A stretch of 60,651 nt of DNA, taken from assembly GCA_019873735.1 (NCBI GenBank), contig JAIOAQ010000018.1:1-60651 (forward strand). The letters run 5' to 3'. Under the pieces are notes generated by a model. It saw only the letters and a list, made by a program, of their open reading frames with translations. It made no database searches and was not told the origin of the DNA. Within the stretch, counting starts at the first letter, position 1, and every line of letters starts with the position of its first letter. This document shows, piece by piece, positions 18,907 to 28,700 of this stretch. This DNA is from Chloroflexota bacterium. Lineage in GTDB: Bacteria; Chloroflexota; Anaerolineae; Anaerolineales; Villigracilaceae. The translations under genes and the position numbers were made by a program.

Positions 18907-19995
18907 CTAACGCTCCTTTCCATCGGTCAGACGATGCAGATGGCGCACCTGACCGGCATGGGTATTGACCGCCAGAGCCAGGGGCGGGTTGTTGGCCAGA
19001 GCAACATCAATGCCTTTGTCCGCCAACTCAAGGATGTAGGGCATAGCCACGTTGAAAAAGGCATGGACGGCCGTGCGGGCGGTAATGCCGGGCATGTTCG
19101 GCACACAATAGTGGAGCACACCCTCTTCAACGTAAGCCGGGCTCTCGTGCGTCGTGGGCCGGGAGGTCTCAACGCAGCCGCCCTCGTCAATGCTCAAATC
19201 CAGAATAACCGAACGCGGTTTCATAGAACGCACCATCTCGCGGGTCACCAGAATCGGAGCACGCTCGCCTGGCACCAACACCGCGCCTACCAGCACGTCC
19301 ACATACGAGACGACACGCTCAATATTGCGCTCAGTAGAAAGCAAGGTCACAACGCCGGGGAAGCGATCTTGAATCCGCTGAAGCGCATCAATGTTTCTGT
19401 CCAGCACGGTCACGTGGGCGCCCTGTCCAACAAAGGACTGGGTTGCATACGTACCGACCACGCCCGCGCCCAAAATGCCCACTTCCGCCGGCGGCACGCC
19501 GGGGAGGCCGCTCAGCAAAATGCCCTTGCCGCCCCAGTTGTTTTGCAGCAGGCGGGCAGCAATCTGACCGGCCAGCGTCCCGCCGATCTGGCTGAAGGGG
19601 CGCAGCACCGGCAGCGAGCCATCCGCCAGTTGAATCTGTTCATAGGCAATAGCCGTCACCTTTTTCTGAAGCAAGACGTCAATTTTATCCTGCCGCGCTG
19701 AAGCAAGGTGCAGGAGCCCCGCCAGGGCCGAACCGGGTCGAATCCATTCCAGTTCTTCTTCTGTTGGGCGCGCCACCTTCAACACCAGGTCGGCGCGGCC
19801 AAAGACCTCGTCGCCGGAATAGACAATTGTCGCTCCGGCGCTTTCGTACTCCTGGTCGCTAAAGCCGGCGCCCATGCCGGCATTATGCTCCACATAGACC
19901 TTGTGTTTGTGGCTGGTCAAAATCTGAACGCCGGCCGGCGGAAGCCCAACCCGAAATTCAAACGGCCTGCGTTCTTTCGGGATGCCAATATTCAT
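18907..19995 (-). CDS. ald: Alanine dehydrogenase
   Basis: A 362-residue enzyme interconverting alanine with pyruvate and ammonia using NAD. The N-terminus MNIGIPKE, the segment LVLKVARPTEEE, the histidine of LLHLASA, the NAD fold GILGAGVVGTYA and the C-terminal PNMPGITARTAVHAF are all typical. The open frame begins 29 codons earlier, but ATG at 19995 has AAGGAG 6 nt before it and gives the usual start. A terminator separates it from rocD upstream; the CoA-transferase gene follows directly. Confidence 0.92.
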   Translation of the reverse strand: MNIGIPKERRPFEFRVGLPPAGVQILTSHKHKVYVEHNAGMGAGFSDQEYESAGATIVYSGDEVFGRADLVLKVARPTEEELEWIRPGSALAGLLHLASARQDKIDVLLQKKVTAIAYEQIQLADGSLPVLRPFSQIGGTLAGQIAARLLQNNWGGKGILLSGLPGVPPAEVGILGAGVVGTYATQSFVGQGAHVTVLDRNIDALQRIQDRFPGVVTLLSTERNIERVVSYVDVLVGAVLVPGERAPILVTREMVRSMKPRSVILDLSIDEGGCVETSRPTTHESPAYVEEGVLHYCVPNMPGITARTAVHAFFNVAMPYILELADKGIDVALANNPPLALAVNTHAGQVRHLHRLTDGKER

Positions 19996-20036
19996 GCGAT
20001 TCTCCTTTCGTAGTTCTAACTCAAAGATGCAACTAC

Positions 20037-20078
20037 AAAAATATAAAACCTTACAGAAGCCAGCGGGCTCCTGTAAGG
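20037..20078 (-). terminator. Rho-independent terminator after rocD
   Basis: On the minus strand CCTTACAG pairs perfectly with CTGTAAGG across a 14-nt loop (20049-20078), followed by TTTTATATTTTT. It starts 10 nt after the rocD stop. Confidence 0.8.
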
Positions 20079-20087
20079 CCAAAGGTT

Positions 20088-21290
20088 TCAGGGCATATTC
20101 AACACTTCACGAATGCGCGCCACGGCCCAGTCAATCTCTTCTTTTTTGATGACCAGCGGCGGCGCAAAGCGGATGACGTTATCATGCGTCTCCTTGGCAA
20201 GGATCCCCTGCTTTTGCAGCGCTTCGCAAAAACGCCGCGCCCCGCCGGCCTCGGGCTTGAGTTCAACGCCGATCAACAAGCCCTTGCCGCGCACTTCCTT
20301 GACATGCGGGCTGGAGATTTCAGCCAACTGTTCCACAAAATAGGTGCCCAGTTCGGCTGCACGCTCTGCCAGTTTTTCCTCGCGCAGGACGGCAAGCGCG
20401 GCGCGCGCCACCGCCGCCCCCAGCGGATTGCCGCCAAACGTGGAACCATGCTCGCCAGGGGTAAAGAGTCCCAGGATGGGCTTGTCGGCCAGAATTGCCG
20501 AGACGGGATAGAACCCGCCGGAAAGCGCCTTGCCGATGATGACAATGTCAGGGCGCACGCCTTCGTGCTGGCTGGCAAACAACTTTCCGGTGCGGCCCAA
20601 GCCGGTCTGAATCTCATCGGCAATGAACAAAACGTTGTTTCGCTTGCAGATCTCGGCCACCTTGCGCAAATAGCCCTCTGGCGGGACAATCACGCCGCCC
20701 TCGCCCTGAATCGGCTCCAGCATGACGGCGGCAGTATTGGGTGTAATCGCCTTCTCGATTGCATCCGCATCGGCATACGGCACCACCACAAAGCCGGGAG
20801 TGAACGGGCCAAAGTCGTCGCGGTACAGCGGTTCGGTCGAGAAGGAGATAATCGAAATCGTGCGCCCGTGAAAATTGCCCGCGCACACAATCATCTCCGC
20901 CTGATGCCGCGGCACCCCCTTGACTCGATAGGCCCACTTGCGCGCCAGTTTCAAGGCTGTCTCAACCGCCTCGGCGCCGCTGTTCATCGGCAACGACATT
21001 TCGTAACCGGTCAATTCGGAGAGTTCCTTGTAGAGCAAGGGCAACTGATCGTTACGAAATGCCCGCGAAGTCAGCGTCACCTTCCTGGCCTGCTCCATCA
21101 GGGCATTCAAAATTTTGGGATGGACATGTCCTTGATTGACTGCGGAGTAGGCGCTCAGGCAGTCCATGTATTGCTTGCCGTCCACGTCATACACCCACAC
21201 GCCTTCAGCGCGCTCAATGACGACATCCAGCGGGTGATAGTTATGAGCGCCGTACTGCTCTTCCAACTTGATGAAATCTTGCGTATTCAT
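20088..21290 (-). CDS. rocD: Ornithine aminotransferase (class III)
   Basis: A 400-residue PLP enzyme moving the delta-amino group of ornithine to 2-oxoglutarate. The class III pattern is clear: [35 protein letters not shown], and the PLP lysine in [17 protein letters not shown]. The first part, [21 protein letters not shown], is characteristic of ornithine aminotransferases rather than acetylornithine or GABA enzymes. The neighbouring argF also uses ornithine, so the pair may partition it between catabolism and citrulline formation. Confidence 0.9.
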   Translation of the reverse strand: MNTQDFIKLEEQYGAHNYHPLDVVIERAEGVWVYDVDGKQYMDCLSAYSAVNQGHVHPKILNALMEQARKVTLTSRAFRNDQLPLLYKELSELTGYEMSLPMNSGAEAVETALKLARKWAYRVKGVPRHQAEMIVCAGNFHGRTISIISFSTEPLYRDDFGPFTPGFVVVPYADADAIEKAITPNTAAVMLEPIQGEGGVIVPPEGYLRKVAEICKRNNVLFIADEIQTGLGRTGKLFASQHEGVRPDIVIIGKALSGGFYPVSAILADKPILGLFTPGEHGSTFGGNPLGAAVARAALAVLREEKLAERAAELGTYFVEQLAEISSPHVKEVRGKGLLIGVELKPEAGGARRFCEALQKQGILAKETHDNVIRFAPPLVIKKEEIDWAVARIREVLNMP

Positions 21291-21352
21291 GGTTTCTCCT
21301 CTTCAAGTGTGTGCCCCGAGCGCCACGCAGTCGAGAGGCTAAAATTTTTCAA

Positions 21353-21369
21353 TCAGGCCTGCGGCCTGA
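21353..21369 (-). terminator. Probable terminator after argF
   Basis: A 7-bp perfect stem TCAGGCC/GGCCTGA with a 3-nt loop lies 2 nt past the argF stop. The following minus-strand sequence TTGAAAAATTTTAG is only partly T-rich, so termination may be weak. Confidence 0.5.
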
Positions 21370-21371
21370 CG

Positions 21372-22295
21372 TTACGCAACCTCAAACAGTCTCGCCAGGA
21401 TTGCCTTCTGCGCGTGCAGACGGTTATGCGCCTGCGGGAAGATGACCGAGTGCGGCCCATCGGCCACCTCGTCGGTCAACTCCTGGCCGCGGTGAGCCGG
21501 CAGGCAGTGCATCACGATTACATCCTTGTCGGCCTCGCTCACCAGTCTGGCATTTACCTGATAGGGCGGGAAAACGGCCTCGCGTTTGGCAGCCTCTTCC
21601 TCCTGCCCCATGCTGGTCCAGGTGTCGGTATAAATCACCTGTGCCCCCTTGACCGCCTCGTGCGGGTCGCGCAGATAGCGGATGGTCGCGCCGCTGGCGG
21701 CCGCCAGTTTGGCGCCAGTTTCCTGCGCCACTGCCGGCATGTCGTAACCTTCGGGGTTGGCAATGGTGAAGTTGGCGCCCAGCATCACCGCAATATGCAT
21801 TAGCGACACGGCCACATTGTTCCCGTCGCCCACAAAGACAACGTTCAGGCCTTTCATCGAACCGAACTTTTCAATGATGGTCAGGGCATCGGCCATTGCC
21901 TGGCAGGGATGGCTGAAATCGCTCAAGCCGTTGATGACCGGCACCGAAGACCAGCGGGCCAGTTCCACCACGTGCTGATGCTCAAACACGCGCGCCATGA
22001 TGGCCTGCACATAGCCCGAAAGGACGCGCGCCACATCGGCAATGGACTCGCGCTTCCCCAGCCCAATTTCATTGGGCGAAAGGTAAAGCGCATCGCCGCC
22101 GCAATGGCGCATGGCCATATCAAAAGAGACGCGCGTTCGCAGGCTGGGCTTCTGGAAAATCATCCCCAGCACCTTGCCCTTGAAAATAGGCGGGTTGCCG
22201 CCGGCAAAATATTCCTTTTTCAGCCGAATGGCCAAATCAAGAATATCCTGGATTTCAGCCGGCGAATAATCGGCCACATCAAGAAAATGTTTCAT
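21372..22295 (-). CDS. argF: Ornithine carbamoyltransferase
   Basis: A 307-residue enzyme making citrulline from ornithine and carbamoyl phosphate. The carbamoyl-phosphate loop reads [10 protein letters not shown], where most homologues have [15 protein letters not shown] and the ornithine-site [15 protein letters not shown] are intact. ATG at 22295, with AGGAGAG upstream, was preferred to a frame opening 18 codons earlier. It could serve arginine synthesis or, in reverse, arginine fermentation; no arginine deiminase or carbamate kinase lies in the window. Confidence 0.93.
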   Translation of the reverse strand: MKHFLDVADYSPAEIQDILDLAIRLKKEYFAGGNPPIFKGKVLGMIFQKPSLRTRVSFDMAMRHCGGDALYLSPNEIGLGKRESIADVARVLSGYVQAIMARVFEHQHVVELARWSSVPVINGLSDFSHPCQAMADALTIIEKFGSMKGLNVVFVGDGNNVAVSLMHIAVMLGANFTIANPEGYDMPAVAQETGAKLAAASGATIRYLRDPHEAVKGAQVIYTDTWTSMGQEEEAAKREAVFPPYQVNARLVSEADKDVIVMHCLPAHRGQELTDEVADGPHSVIFPQAHNRLHAQKAILARLFEVA

Positions 22296-22400
22296 AGCGG
22301 AACTCTCCTGAAAGAAAAGAATCTTTGTGAAGTATAGCACATAGTACATTTCACGCTAATGGGCTTGTATCACAGATGTGGTATGACGTTTGTCTGCGGG

Positions 22401-23306
22401 TCAGGCCGCCATCCGCACCTTATGCCAGTAGCGATACATGCCATCTCCGGCCATGCCGGTCGGGTTGGCCAGTTCATAGGTTTTCAACACCTCGTCATCG
22501 GCGCCCATTTCACGCGCAAAGGCAATCTGCCAGGCCACCGCCTTGGAACGCAATTCCTCCACCGATGGATTGGATGGCATGACCGTTTCCAGCCAGCGCT
22601 CGGCCGAATCCAACGCCCGCAAGACAACCTGCAAATGAAAGGCCGGGTCATCAAAGACCCCGAAGTGGGTCGGCGCAATTCGGCCGAATCCCAACTTTTG
22701 CAGTTTCTCCACGCTTGCCCGCCAGCGGGGAAAATGCAATTCGGGCGGCACAAACGGCATGCTCACATAACGAAAGCCCGGCATGCGGATACCGGCAATG
22801 TCTCCGCTGAAGCAAATGTCATCGAGCAGGTAGCAGTTATGGTGTTCGGCATGACCCGGCGTCTCAACCACGCGAAAGGTCAGGCCGCCGGCATCAATTG
22901 TCATGCCGTCTTGCGTCTGCAGCAATTTCTCCGCCGGCACGGGCAAAAACTCGCCCCACAATGAATCCATCCGCTCGCCATAAATGCGGGTTGCGCTGGC
23001 AATCAGTTTCTCGGGGTTGAGCATGTGCGGCGCCCCGTTGGGGTGAACGCAGATGAGTGCGCCCTGGCGGGCAAACCAGCCTGCCGCCCCGGCATGGTCT
23101 AGATGAATATGGGTCAGCAAGACATGGGTGACATCGGCCGGAGAATACCCATGCGTCCGTAAACCGGCCTGAACGGCAGGCAGCGTAGAGCCAGGGCCAG
23201 ATTCAACCAGCACCACTCCGTCGCGATGTGGGATAAGGTAAACGCCAATCGCCTGAGAGCGGCCCTGAAAGTTTAAGTCTAGAGCGTGAACGTGTGGGGA
23301 AGCCAT
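22401..23306 (-). CDS. Metallo-beta-lactamase-fold hydrolase
   Basis: A 301-residue MBL-fold protein with the dinuclear metal motif LLTHIHLDHAGAAG, a second ligand region ETPGHAEHHNCYLLDD and CFSGDIAGI carrying the bridging aspartate, then PTHFG. The overall layout is like glyoxalase-II-type hydrolases. The actual substrate cannot be told. The gene overlaps the DUF58 gene by 28 nt, so the two are probably co-expressed. Confidence 0.85.
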   Translation of the reverse strand: MASPHVHALDLNFQGRSQAIGVYLIPHRDGVVLVESGPGSTLPAVQAGLRTHGYSPADVTHVLLTHIHLDHAGAAGWFARQGALICVHPNGAPHMLNPEKLIASATRIYGERMDSLWGEFLPVPAEKLLQTQDGMTIDAGGLTFRVVETPGHAEHHNCYLLDDICFSGDIAGIRMPGFRYVSMPFVPPELHFPRWRASVEKLQKLGFGRIAPTHFGVFDDPAFHLQVVLRALDSAERWLETVMPSNPSVEELRSKAVAWQIAFAREMGADDEVLKTYELANPTGMAGDGMYRYWHKVRMAA

Positions 23307-24604
23307 GCAGAACGAATCTCCTGAGTAGAAAATTGGGATGAAAAGGCAGTCAACGCCTGAGAGAGATCAGTGCCATTGTAAATCTTGCAAACCGGGACTC
23401 CGTGTTCCAGCAAAGATGCGGCCAACTCTTCGCCGCCTTTATAACCTCCAAACGATTCTGAGATCAGCAAAATGACAATCGGCCGCAGATTGCGCCGTTG
23501 AAGGTCTTCTACGGCCAGCAGAAAATCGGAACGGACAGAGGGCGTAATCAAAATGGCGCTGCTGCCCTGCGGCAGTTGTTTGCTCTGAGTGGAAATCACG
23601 CTGGCCAGAGGCAGGTCGCCTTTGGGTTCCAGGAAGGCCAGCGTCTCCAGGATCTTGCTCTCCTGGCGCAGGCTGCGTTCCGCCGGCAAGACAGTGCGCA
23701 CCTGACCGGCAGCAATAAACCCCACCGCACGGCGCTGCTGGATAAAATAATGCGCCAGTGAAGCAGCAATGCTGACGGCATACTCAAAAGAGGATGGCGG
23801 CAGGGCAAAGACAGGCTTGCGGCCAAACAGCCAGTTGGCATCTGCTGCAGATACCGACGGAGCGGCTTCTGACTCTTTCTCGCTGTGAACGCGCCCGTGC
23901 GCATCCAGAAAAAGCCAGACTTCAGCCTGGGGATCTTGCTCGAATTCTTTGACCATCAACTGGCCGCGCCGCGCGCTGGTGGGCCAGTGAATGCGTTTGA
24001 GCGGGTCGCCGGGGACATACTCGCGCACGCCGGCCGCGTGCGGGGTGACATCCAAAGCCTTGCGGCGAATGGCCTTGCCGCCGGGCAGCAAGCCAGGGGG
24101 CGACAAGAAAGATCCCAATTCATAAATCATCGGCAAGACCACCAGCGAATCGGCCGCCGGAATCACCTTGTGCGCCTGAAACAGGCCAAAGGGGTCGCCA
24201 GAGGTCAAGCGCGTTGGCCCCAGAGAAAAACCGCCGCGCCGCGTCAGCCAGGTGCGGGCGACGTAAGAGCGTTTCTGGCGCCCGCCAATGCTGGTCAAAA
24301 TCCTGGAGCCGGCCGCACCGGGGAGAGGGGTTTGATTGAAAACCTCCAGCCATAGCACCATCAAGCGCCCCGCGTTGGCTACATCAAAATGTTCTTCAAA
24401 GATGTCCCCCACGCTGGCCCGCAAAGAACGCGCTTTGCGGGCAAAGCCTATTTGCCGCAAAGAGAAGCGCGTCCACAGCCAGGAGATTGCCGTCAAGAAA
24501 AGCGCCGTGTAAAGCAAAGGCGGGTAAACCGGCTCAGAACTGACCAGCGAGCCAACCAGGCCAACCGCAAACAAGACGGCAATCAGGATACGGCCGCTTT
24601 TCAT
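23279..24604 (-). CDS. DUF58-family membrane-anchored protein
   Basis: A 441-residue protein with two N-terminal membrane segments (about 6-22 and 30-46) and a cytoplasmic DUF58 part marked by [20 protein letters not shown]. The region after it resembles a von Willebrand A-like fold ([11 protein letters not shown]). DUF58 proteins are regularly encoded with MoxR ATPases and are thought to take part in chaperone or cell-envelope assembly; the exact role is unknown. It overlaps the MoxR gene by 4 nt. Confidence 0.85.
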   Translation of the reverse strand: MKSGRILIAVLFAVGLVGSLVSSEPVYPPLLYTALFLTAISWLWTRFSLRQIGFARKARSLRASVGDIFEEHFDVANAGRLMVLWLEVFNQTPLPGAAGSRILTSIGGRQKRSYVARTWLTRRGGFSLGPTRLTSGDPFGLFQAHKVIPAADSLVVLPMIYELGSFLSPPGLLPGGKAIRRKALDVTPHAAGVREYVPGDPLKRIHWPTSARRGQLMVKEFEQDPQAEVWLFLDAHGRVHSEKESEAAPSVSAADANWLFGRKPVFALPPSSFEYAVSIAASLAHYFIQQRRAVGFIAAGQVRTVLPAERSLRQESKILETLAFLEPKGDLPLASVISTQSKQLPQGSSAILITPSVRSDFLLAVEDLQRRNLRPIVILLISESFGGYKGGEELAASLLEHGVPVCKIYNGTDLSQALTAFSSQFSTQEIRSAWLPHTFTL

Positions 24605-25572
24605 TCGTGTTCCGTCCCGCCTTGGGTCTGGTAACTGCCGCCGGGGACAGGGGTGGCATAAACCGTTTCCTGCACAATCCGGTCGGCGCTCAGGTCGCGC
24701 AAGCGCGCAGCCGGCCCGACGATGATGCGGTGCGCCAGCACCGGCCCGGCCATGGCTTTGACATCATCTGGCAAGACATGATCGCGCCCAAGCAAGGCGG
24801 CGCGCGCCTGCCCGGTGCGGAAAAGGGCAAGGCTGCCGCGCGGGCTGGCGCCCAAATAGACATCCGCGCTCTGACGCGTCCGGCCAGTCAGGTCAACAAT
24901 GTAGCGCTTGACTGCCGGAGAGACATACACATCCCTGATGGCCCTGGCCGCCGCCAAGACTTCTTCCAGCGGCGCAACTGCCTGCAGGGAATCGATAGGA
25001 TGGGCAAACTGCTGTTCGGTCAAGATTTTCACTTCATCGGACAGGCTGGGATAGCCCAGGCGAACGCGCAGGAGAAAGCGGTCGAGTTGCGCTTCGGGCA
25101 AAGGAAACGTTCCCTCGTATTCAATGGGGTTTTGGGTAGCAAGCACCAGGAAGGGTTGAGGCAGGGAGTGCGTCACGCCATCTACGGTCACCTGGCGCTC
25201 TTCCATTGCCTCAAGCAAGGCGGCCTGCGTTTTGGGCGTGGCGCGGTTGATTTCATCGGCCAGGACGATCTGCCCAAAAACAGGACCGGGGCGGAATTCA
25301 AATTGACGTTTCTCCTGGTTGAAGATGGAGACGCCGGTCACATCGCTGGGGAGCATATCCGGCGTAAACTGAATGCGGTTGAACTTGCCGCCAACCGTCT
25401 TGGCCAAACTGCGCGCCAACACCGTCTTCCCTACGCCCGGGACGTCTTCAATCAAAACGTGCCCTTCACACAGCAAACTGATGACAATCAGTTCCAATAC
25501 ATGGCGCTTGCCTACAATCACCTTTTCCAGATTGGCAATGATCCGTTCCCCAAGAGTTTTGACATCCGTCAT
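24601..25572 (-). CDS. MoxR-family AAA+ ATPase
   Basis: A 323-residue AAA+ ATPase, probably a chaperone working with the DUF58 protein encoded next. Visible motifs are Walker [10 protein letters not shown], Walker [21 protein letters not shown], sensor [18 protein letters not shown] and the arginine of LDRFLLR. The start at 25572 has AAGGAA at the proper distance and gives the usual N-terminus; the 29 codons upstream do not look like MoxR. The usual DUF58-MoxR order is kept, followed by the MBL-fold gene. Confidence 0.9.
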   Translation of the reverse strand: MTDVKTLGERIIANLEKVIVGKRHVLELIVISLLCEGHVLIEDVPGVGKTVLARSLAKTVGGKFNRIQFTPDMLPSDVTGVSIFNQEKRQFEFRPGPVFGQIVLADEINRATPKTQAALLEAMEERQVTVDGVTHSLPQPFLVLATQNPIEYEGTFPLPEAQLDRFLLRVRLGYPSLSDEVKILTEQQFAHPIDSLQAVAPLEEVLAAARAIRDVYVSPAVKRYIVDLTGRTRQSADVYLGASPRGSLALFRTGQARAALLGRDHVLPDDVKAMAGPVLAHRIIVGPAARLRDLSADRIVQETVYATPVPGGSYQTQGGTEHE

Positions 25573-25641
25573 GATGGTTTCCTTTCGAAACAAGATGCGC
25601 CGTCCGAAGACAGCCCAAGCATGCAGGGACTTGCCCGCGCA

Positions 25642-25672
25642 TTGCAAACAGCCTTTCAAGTTGGAGTATAAT
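25642..25672 (+). promoter_or_regulatory. Candidate promoter of tRNA-Arg
   Basis: A perfect TATAAT at 25667-25672 stands 9 nt before the tRNA. TTGCAA at 25642-25647 is the best -35, though the 19-nt spacer is long. Confidence 0.5.
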
Positions 25673-25681
25673 CGTATTTGT

Positions 25682-25754
25682 GCCTCTGTAGCTCAATGGA
25701 TAGAGCACTTGACTTCGGATCAAGGGGCTGCGGGTTCGAATCCTGCCAGAGGCG
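25682..25754 (+). tRNA. tRNA-Arg, anticodon UCG
   Basis: A 73-nt cloverleaf. The acceptor stem is GCCTCTG/CAGAGGC, the D stem GCTC/GAGC and the anticodon stem CTTGA/TCAAG around loop CTTCGGA, giving anticodon TCG for CGA codons. The T arm GCGGG-TTCGAAT-CCTGC has one G-U pair. The discriminator is G. CCA is not encoded. Confidence 0.96.
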
Positions 25755-25778
25755 CCTTGAATTTTAAAGCGGGGGGCA

Positions 25779-28700
25779 TCAGGCCTGGCGAAAGCCTTCG
25801 ATCACGCGCAAGAAAGCCTCTACTACAGCAGGGTCAAATTGCTTGCCTGCCTGTTCACGAATGTACCGCAAAGCGTCTTTTTCGCTCCACGCCGGGCGTT
25901 GCGGACGGTTGGTGCAAAGGGCATCCCATGTATCCACAACGGCAAAGATACGGGCTTCAATGGGAATCTCTTCTCCTTTCAAGCCACGTGGGTAACCGCT
26001 ACCATCCCAGCGTTCATGATGACAGTAGGGGATGTTGAGAGCAGGATGCAGGTAAACAACCGGAAAGAGCATTTCGTAGGCCCGACGCGGGTGCTCGCGC
26101 ATGATTTCCCACTCCTCTTCGGTCAGCGGGCCGGGCTTGAGCAAAATGCTGTCTGGGATGGATAACTGGCCGATATCATGCAGCAGCGCGCCGCGGTAGA
26201 TGTGGGGCAACAGGCTTTCATCCACGCCCATTTCGCGCGCCAGCCGCAGGGAAAGATCTGTCAAACGTTGGGCATGGCCAGACGGCTCTTTCTCACGCAA
26301 ATCCAAGGCCCGCGACCAGACTTCAATCGAGGTGTCATACGCCACAATTAAATCGGTATAAGAACTCTGAAGTTGCGTAAACATCGAGGCGTCATCTATG
26401 GCTACGGCAGCCTGGCGGCCCAAAGTTTCGAGGAAATCGGGCCATTCTGCATCTGCGTCAAAGCGCTTACGGTAATAGAGTTCTAAAACGCCCTTGACCT
26501 GACCTTTGGCCAATAGCGGCACAGCATAATAGGTGACAAACCGCTCTCCGGCGATTCGCTCCGGACGCTCGGGGGCCGCGCCGGGCTCGTTGAGGTCGGC
26601 AACCCCGATCAGGGTCCGTTCCAGAACCGCCCGGCCAGCATAATCTTCCCCTATCCGCAAATAGGCTCGCTCAATCCCATGTCCCAAAAAGCCGCGTCCG
26701 GCCGCATATTCCAAAGTTTGCAGATGGGAGTCGAGCAAGAGGATGGCGGCGGCATCCACTTTCAACTGGGCTGTGATTTGCTCCAGCAGGACGTTGAGGG
26801 TTACGCTCAACTCCAGGCTGGAGGCAATGGCCATCTCGATCGCCCGCAAAGCCGTCAAACGCTGCAGGCGCCGCTCGGTCTGCTCAAGCAAACGGGCATG
26901 CTCTAGCATCAAACCGGCGCGCGAGGCAAACATGAACATCAGGCGTTCATCGGACGAATCAAACGCGGCCGGTTTGGCGCTTTGTAAGTCCAAGGCGCCA
27001 ATCACCCGTCCGTTGACTTCCAGCGGGACGCACAACTCGGAGCGCGCTTCAAGCCAGCCGACTTTGTAGTCGCGGTCTTCCAGCACGTTTGGCACGTTTG
27101 AGATCTGGCCGGTGCGGACGGTGCGAGGGATGATACCGCTACCATGCAAATACAACTTGTTCAGCCGCATTTGACCAGAGAAAGACCCCGCAAGCGCCAG
27201 ACGTTTCAGTTCCTTTGTCTCATCATCAAGGAGCCATAAGGCACAATTCGCATGCTGAAAGTCTGAAACTACAATGGAAACAATGGTTTGAGCCAGCGTT
27301 GCTAAATCGAGCGAAATCGAGGCAATCAAGGTGCCGGTAGCGTGATAGAGGCGCTCCAGTTCCCGGTTGGCACGGCGAATTTCGGTAAACAAGCGCGTAT
27401 TGTAAATAGCGCCGGCTGCCTGACCGGCAAACAGGTAAAGTAAATGCATCTCTTCTTCGGTAAAGCGCCGTTCAACCGGCCCCAACACGCTCACCGCCAG
27501 GACTCCAATCAACTCGCCGCCATAAAGCATCGGCACCTGCAGTGTGGGGCCAAACGGCACATCTTTCCATTTTTCAGAACGGTATTCCCAGGTGGAATAG
27601 TCATCTAGAGTCATTGGCCTGCGGGTCAGGGCAACCTGTCCGGCCAGGCCTTCCCCCATTTTCATTCGCAAGCCTGGTTTTACATCTGCGCCGATGAACA
27701 AACTCAGTTCCAGTTCTTCCGTGCTAGAGTCGTACAAAAACAAAGATGCGCTCGGCACATCCAGCAATTGCATGGCATGATCGAGAATGCTTTTCAAGAG
27801 CGAATCAATATCATGCTGGTTGGCCAGATCGAGGGCAATATCGTACAGCACTGAAAATTCATCGGCGCGCTTCTGAAGGTCATTGAATAAATGCAGTTTT
27901 TCAAGGCCGATGGCGGCCTGCCCCGCCAGCAATTTGAGCAAATCTGCCTGCTCGCTACCCCATTCCCGCTGGCGGGTGTCAAAGGCCATCAATACACCCT
28001 GCATGTTCATGCTGGCTACACGAAAAGGGGCTATGACCAGTGCGGCAACTTCTTCGCGCTCTTTGAACTCCGGCAGGCAAACGGGGATATCCTCCAGAGA
28101 GCCAAAAGCCGCTGCATCAAAATCTTCCCGAAAGAATCGATCTTCTCTTAAGCACTCTGCCTCGGCTAGCAGGGAACGCACGTCTTTTAACCCATAGTGA
28201 GCATCCAGACGAATCTGTTCATCCTGCATGGAGAGAAGCAAGGCTTTTGGGGCATCCAACAACATGGCCGCGCTGCGACAGACCAGTTCGGCAATTTCTT
28301 CGGGCCGGTCGGTGTTCAGGATGGCCCGGTCTATCTCGGCCAGAGATTGTAAGGCGTAAATGCGCTGCCAAAGCGCCTGCTCGGTCCGCTTCTGTTCAGA
28401 GACATCCGTGATTACGCCCTCAAAATAGGCGATCTCCCCACCTGCGCCATAAACAGCGCGGGCATGATTCAGGCAGGTGAGTTCCCGGCCATCCGAGCGC
28501 CGCAAGACAATCTCATACCCGCGCAGATAACCATCTCTAGACAAGGCAGCCTGCACAGGCAGGTAGGTTTTAGGGTCAGCATAAAGGTCCTGCCAGGACA
28601 TTTCGATCAGGGCAGAGGGGGACGGATAACCAAGCATATCTGCAAAGGCCGGATTGACGGCCAGTAAGCGCCCGTCCGGCGAACTGCGGTAAATCCCATC

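Noticed and set aside
20184..21803. 539-codon plus-strand frame opposite rocD and argF
   Set aside because: Antisense shadow of two clear enzymes; no start signal and no recognisable domain.
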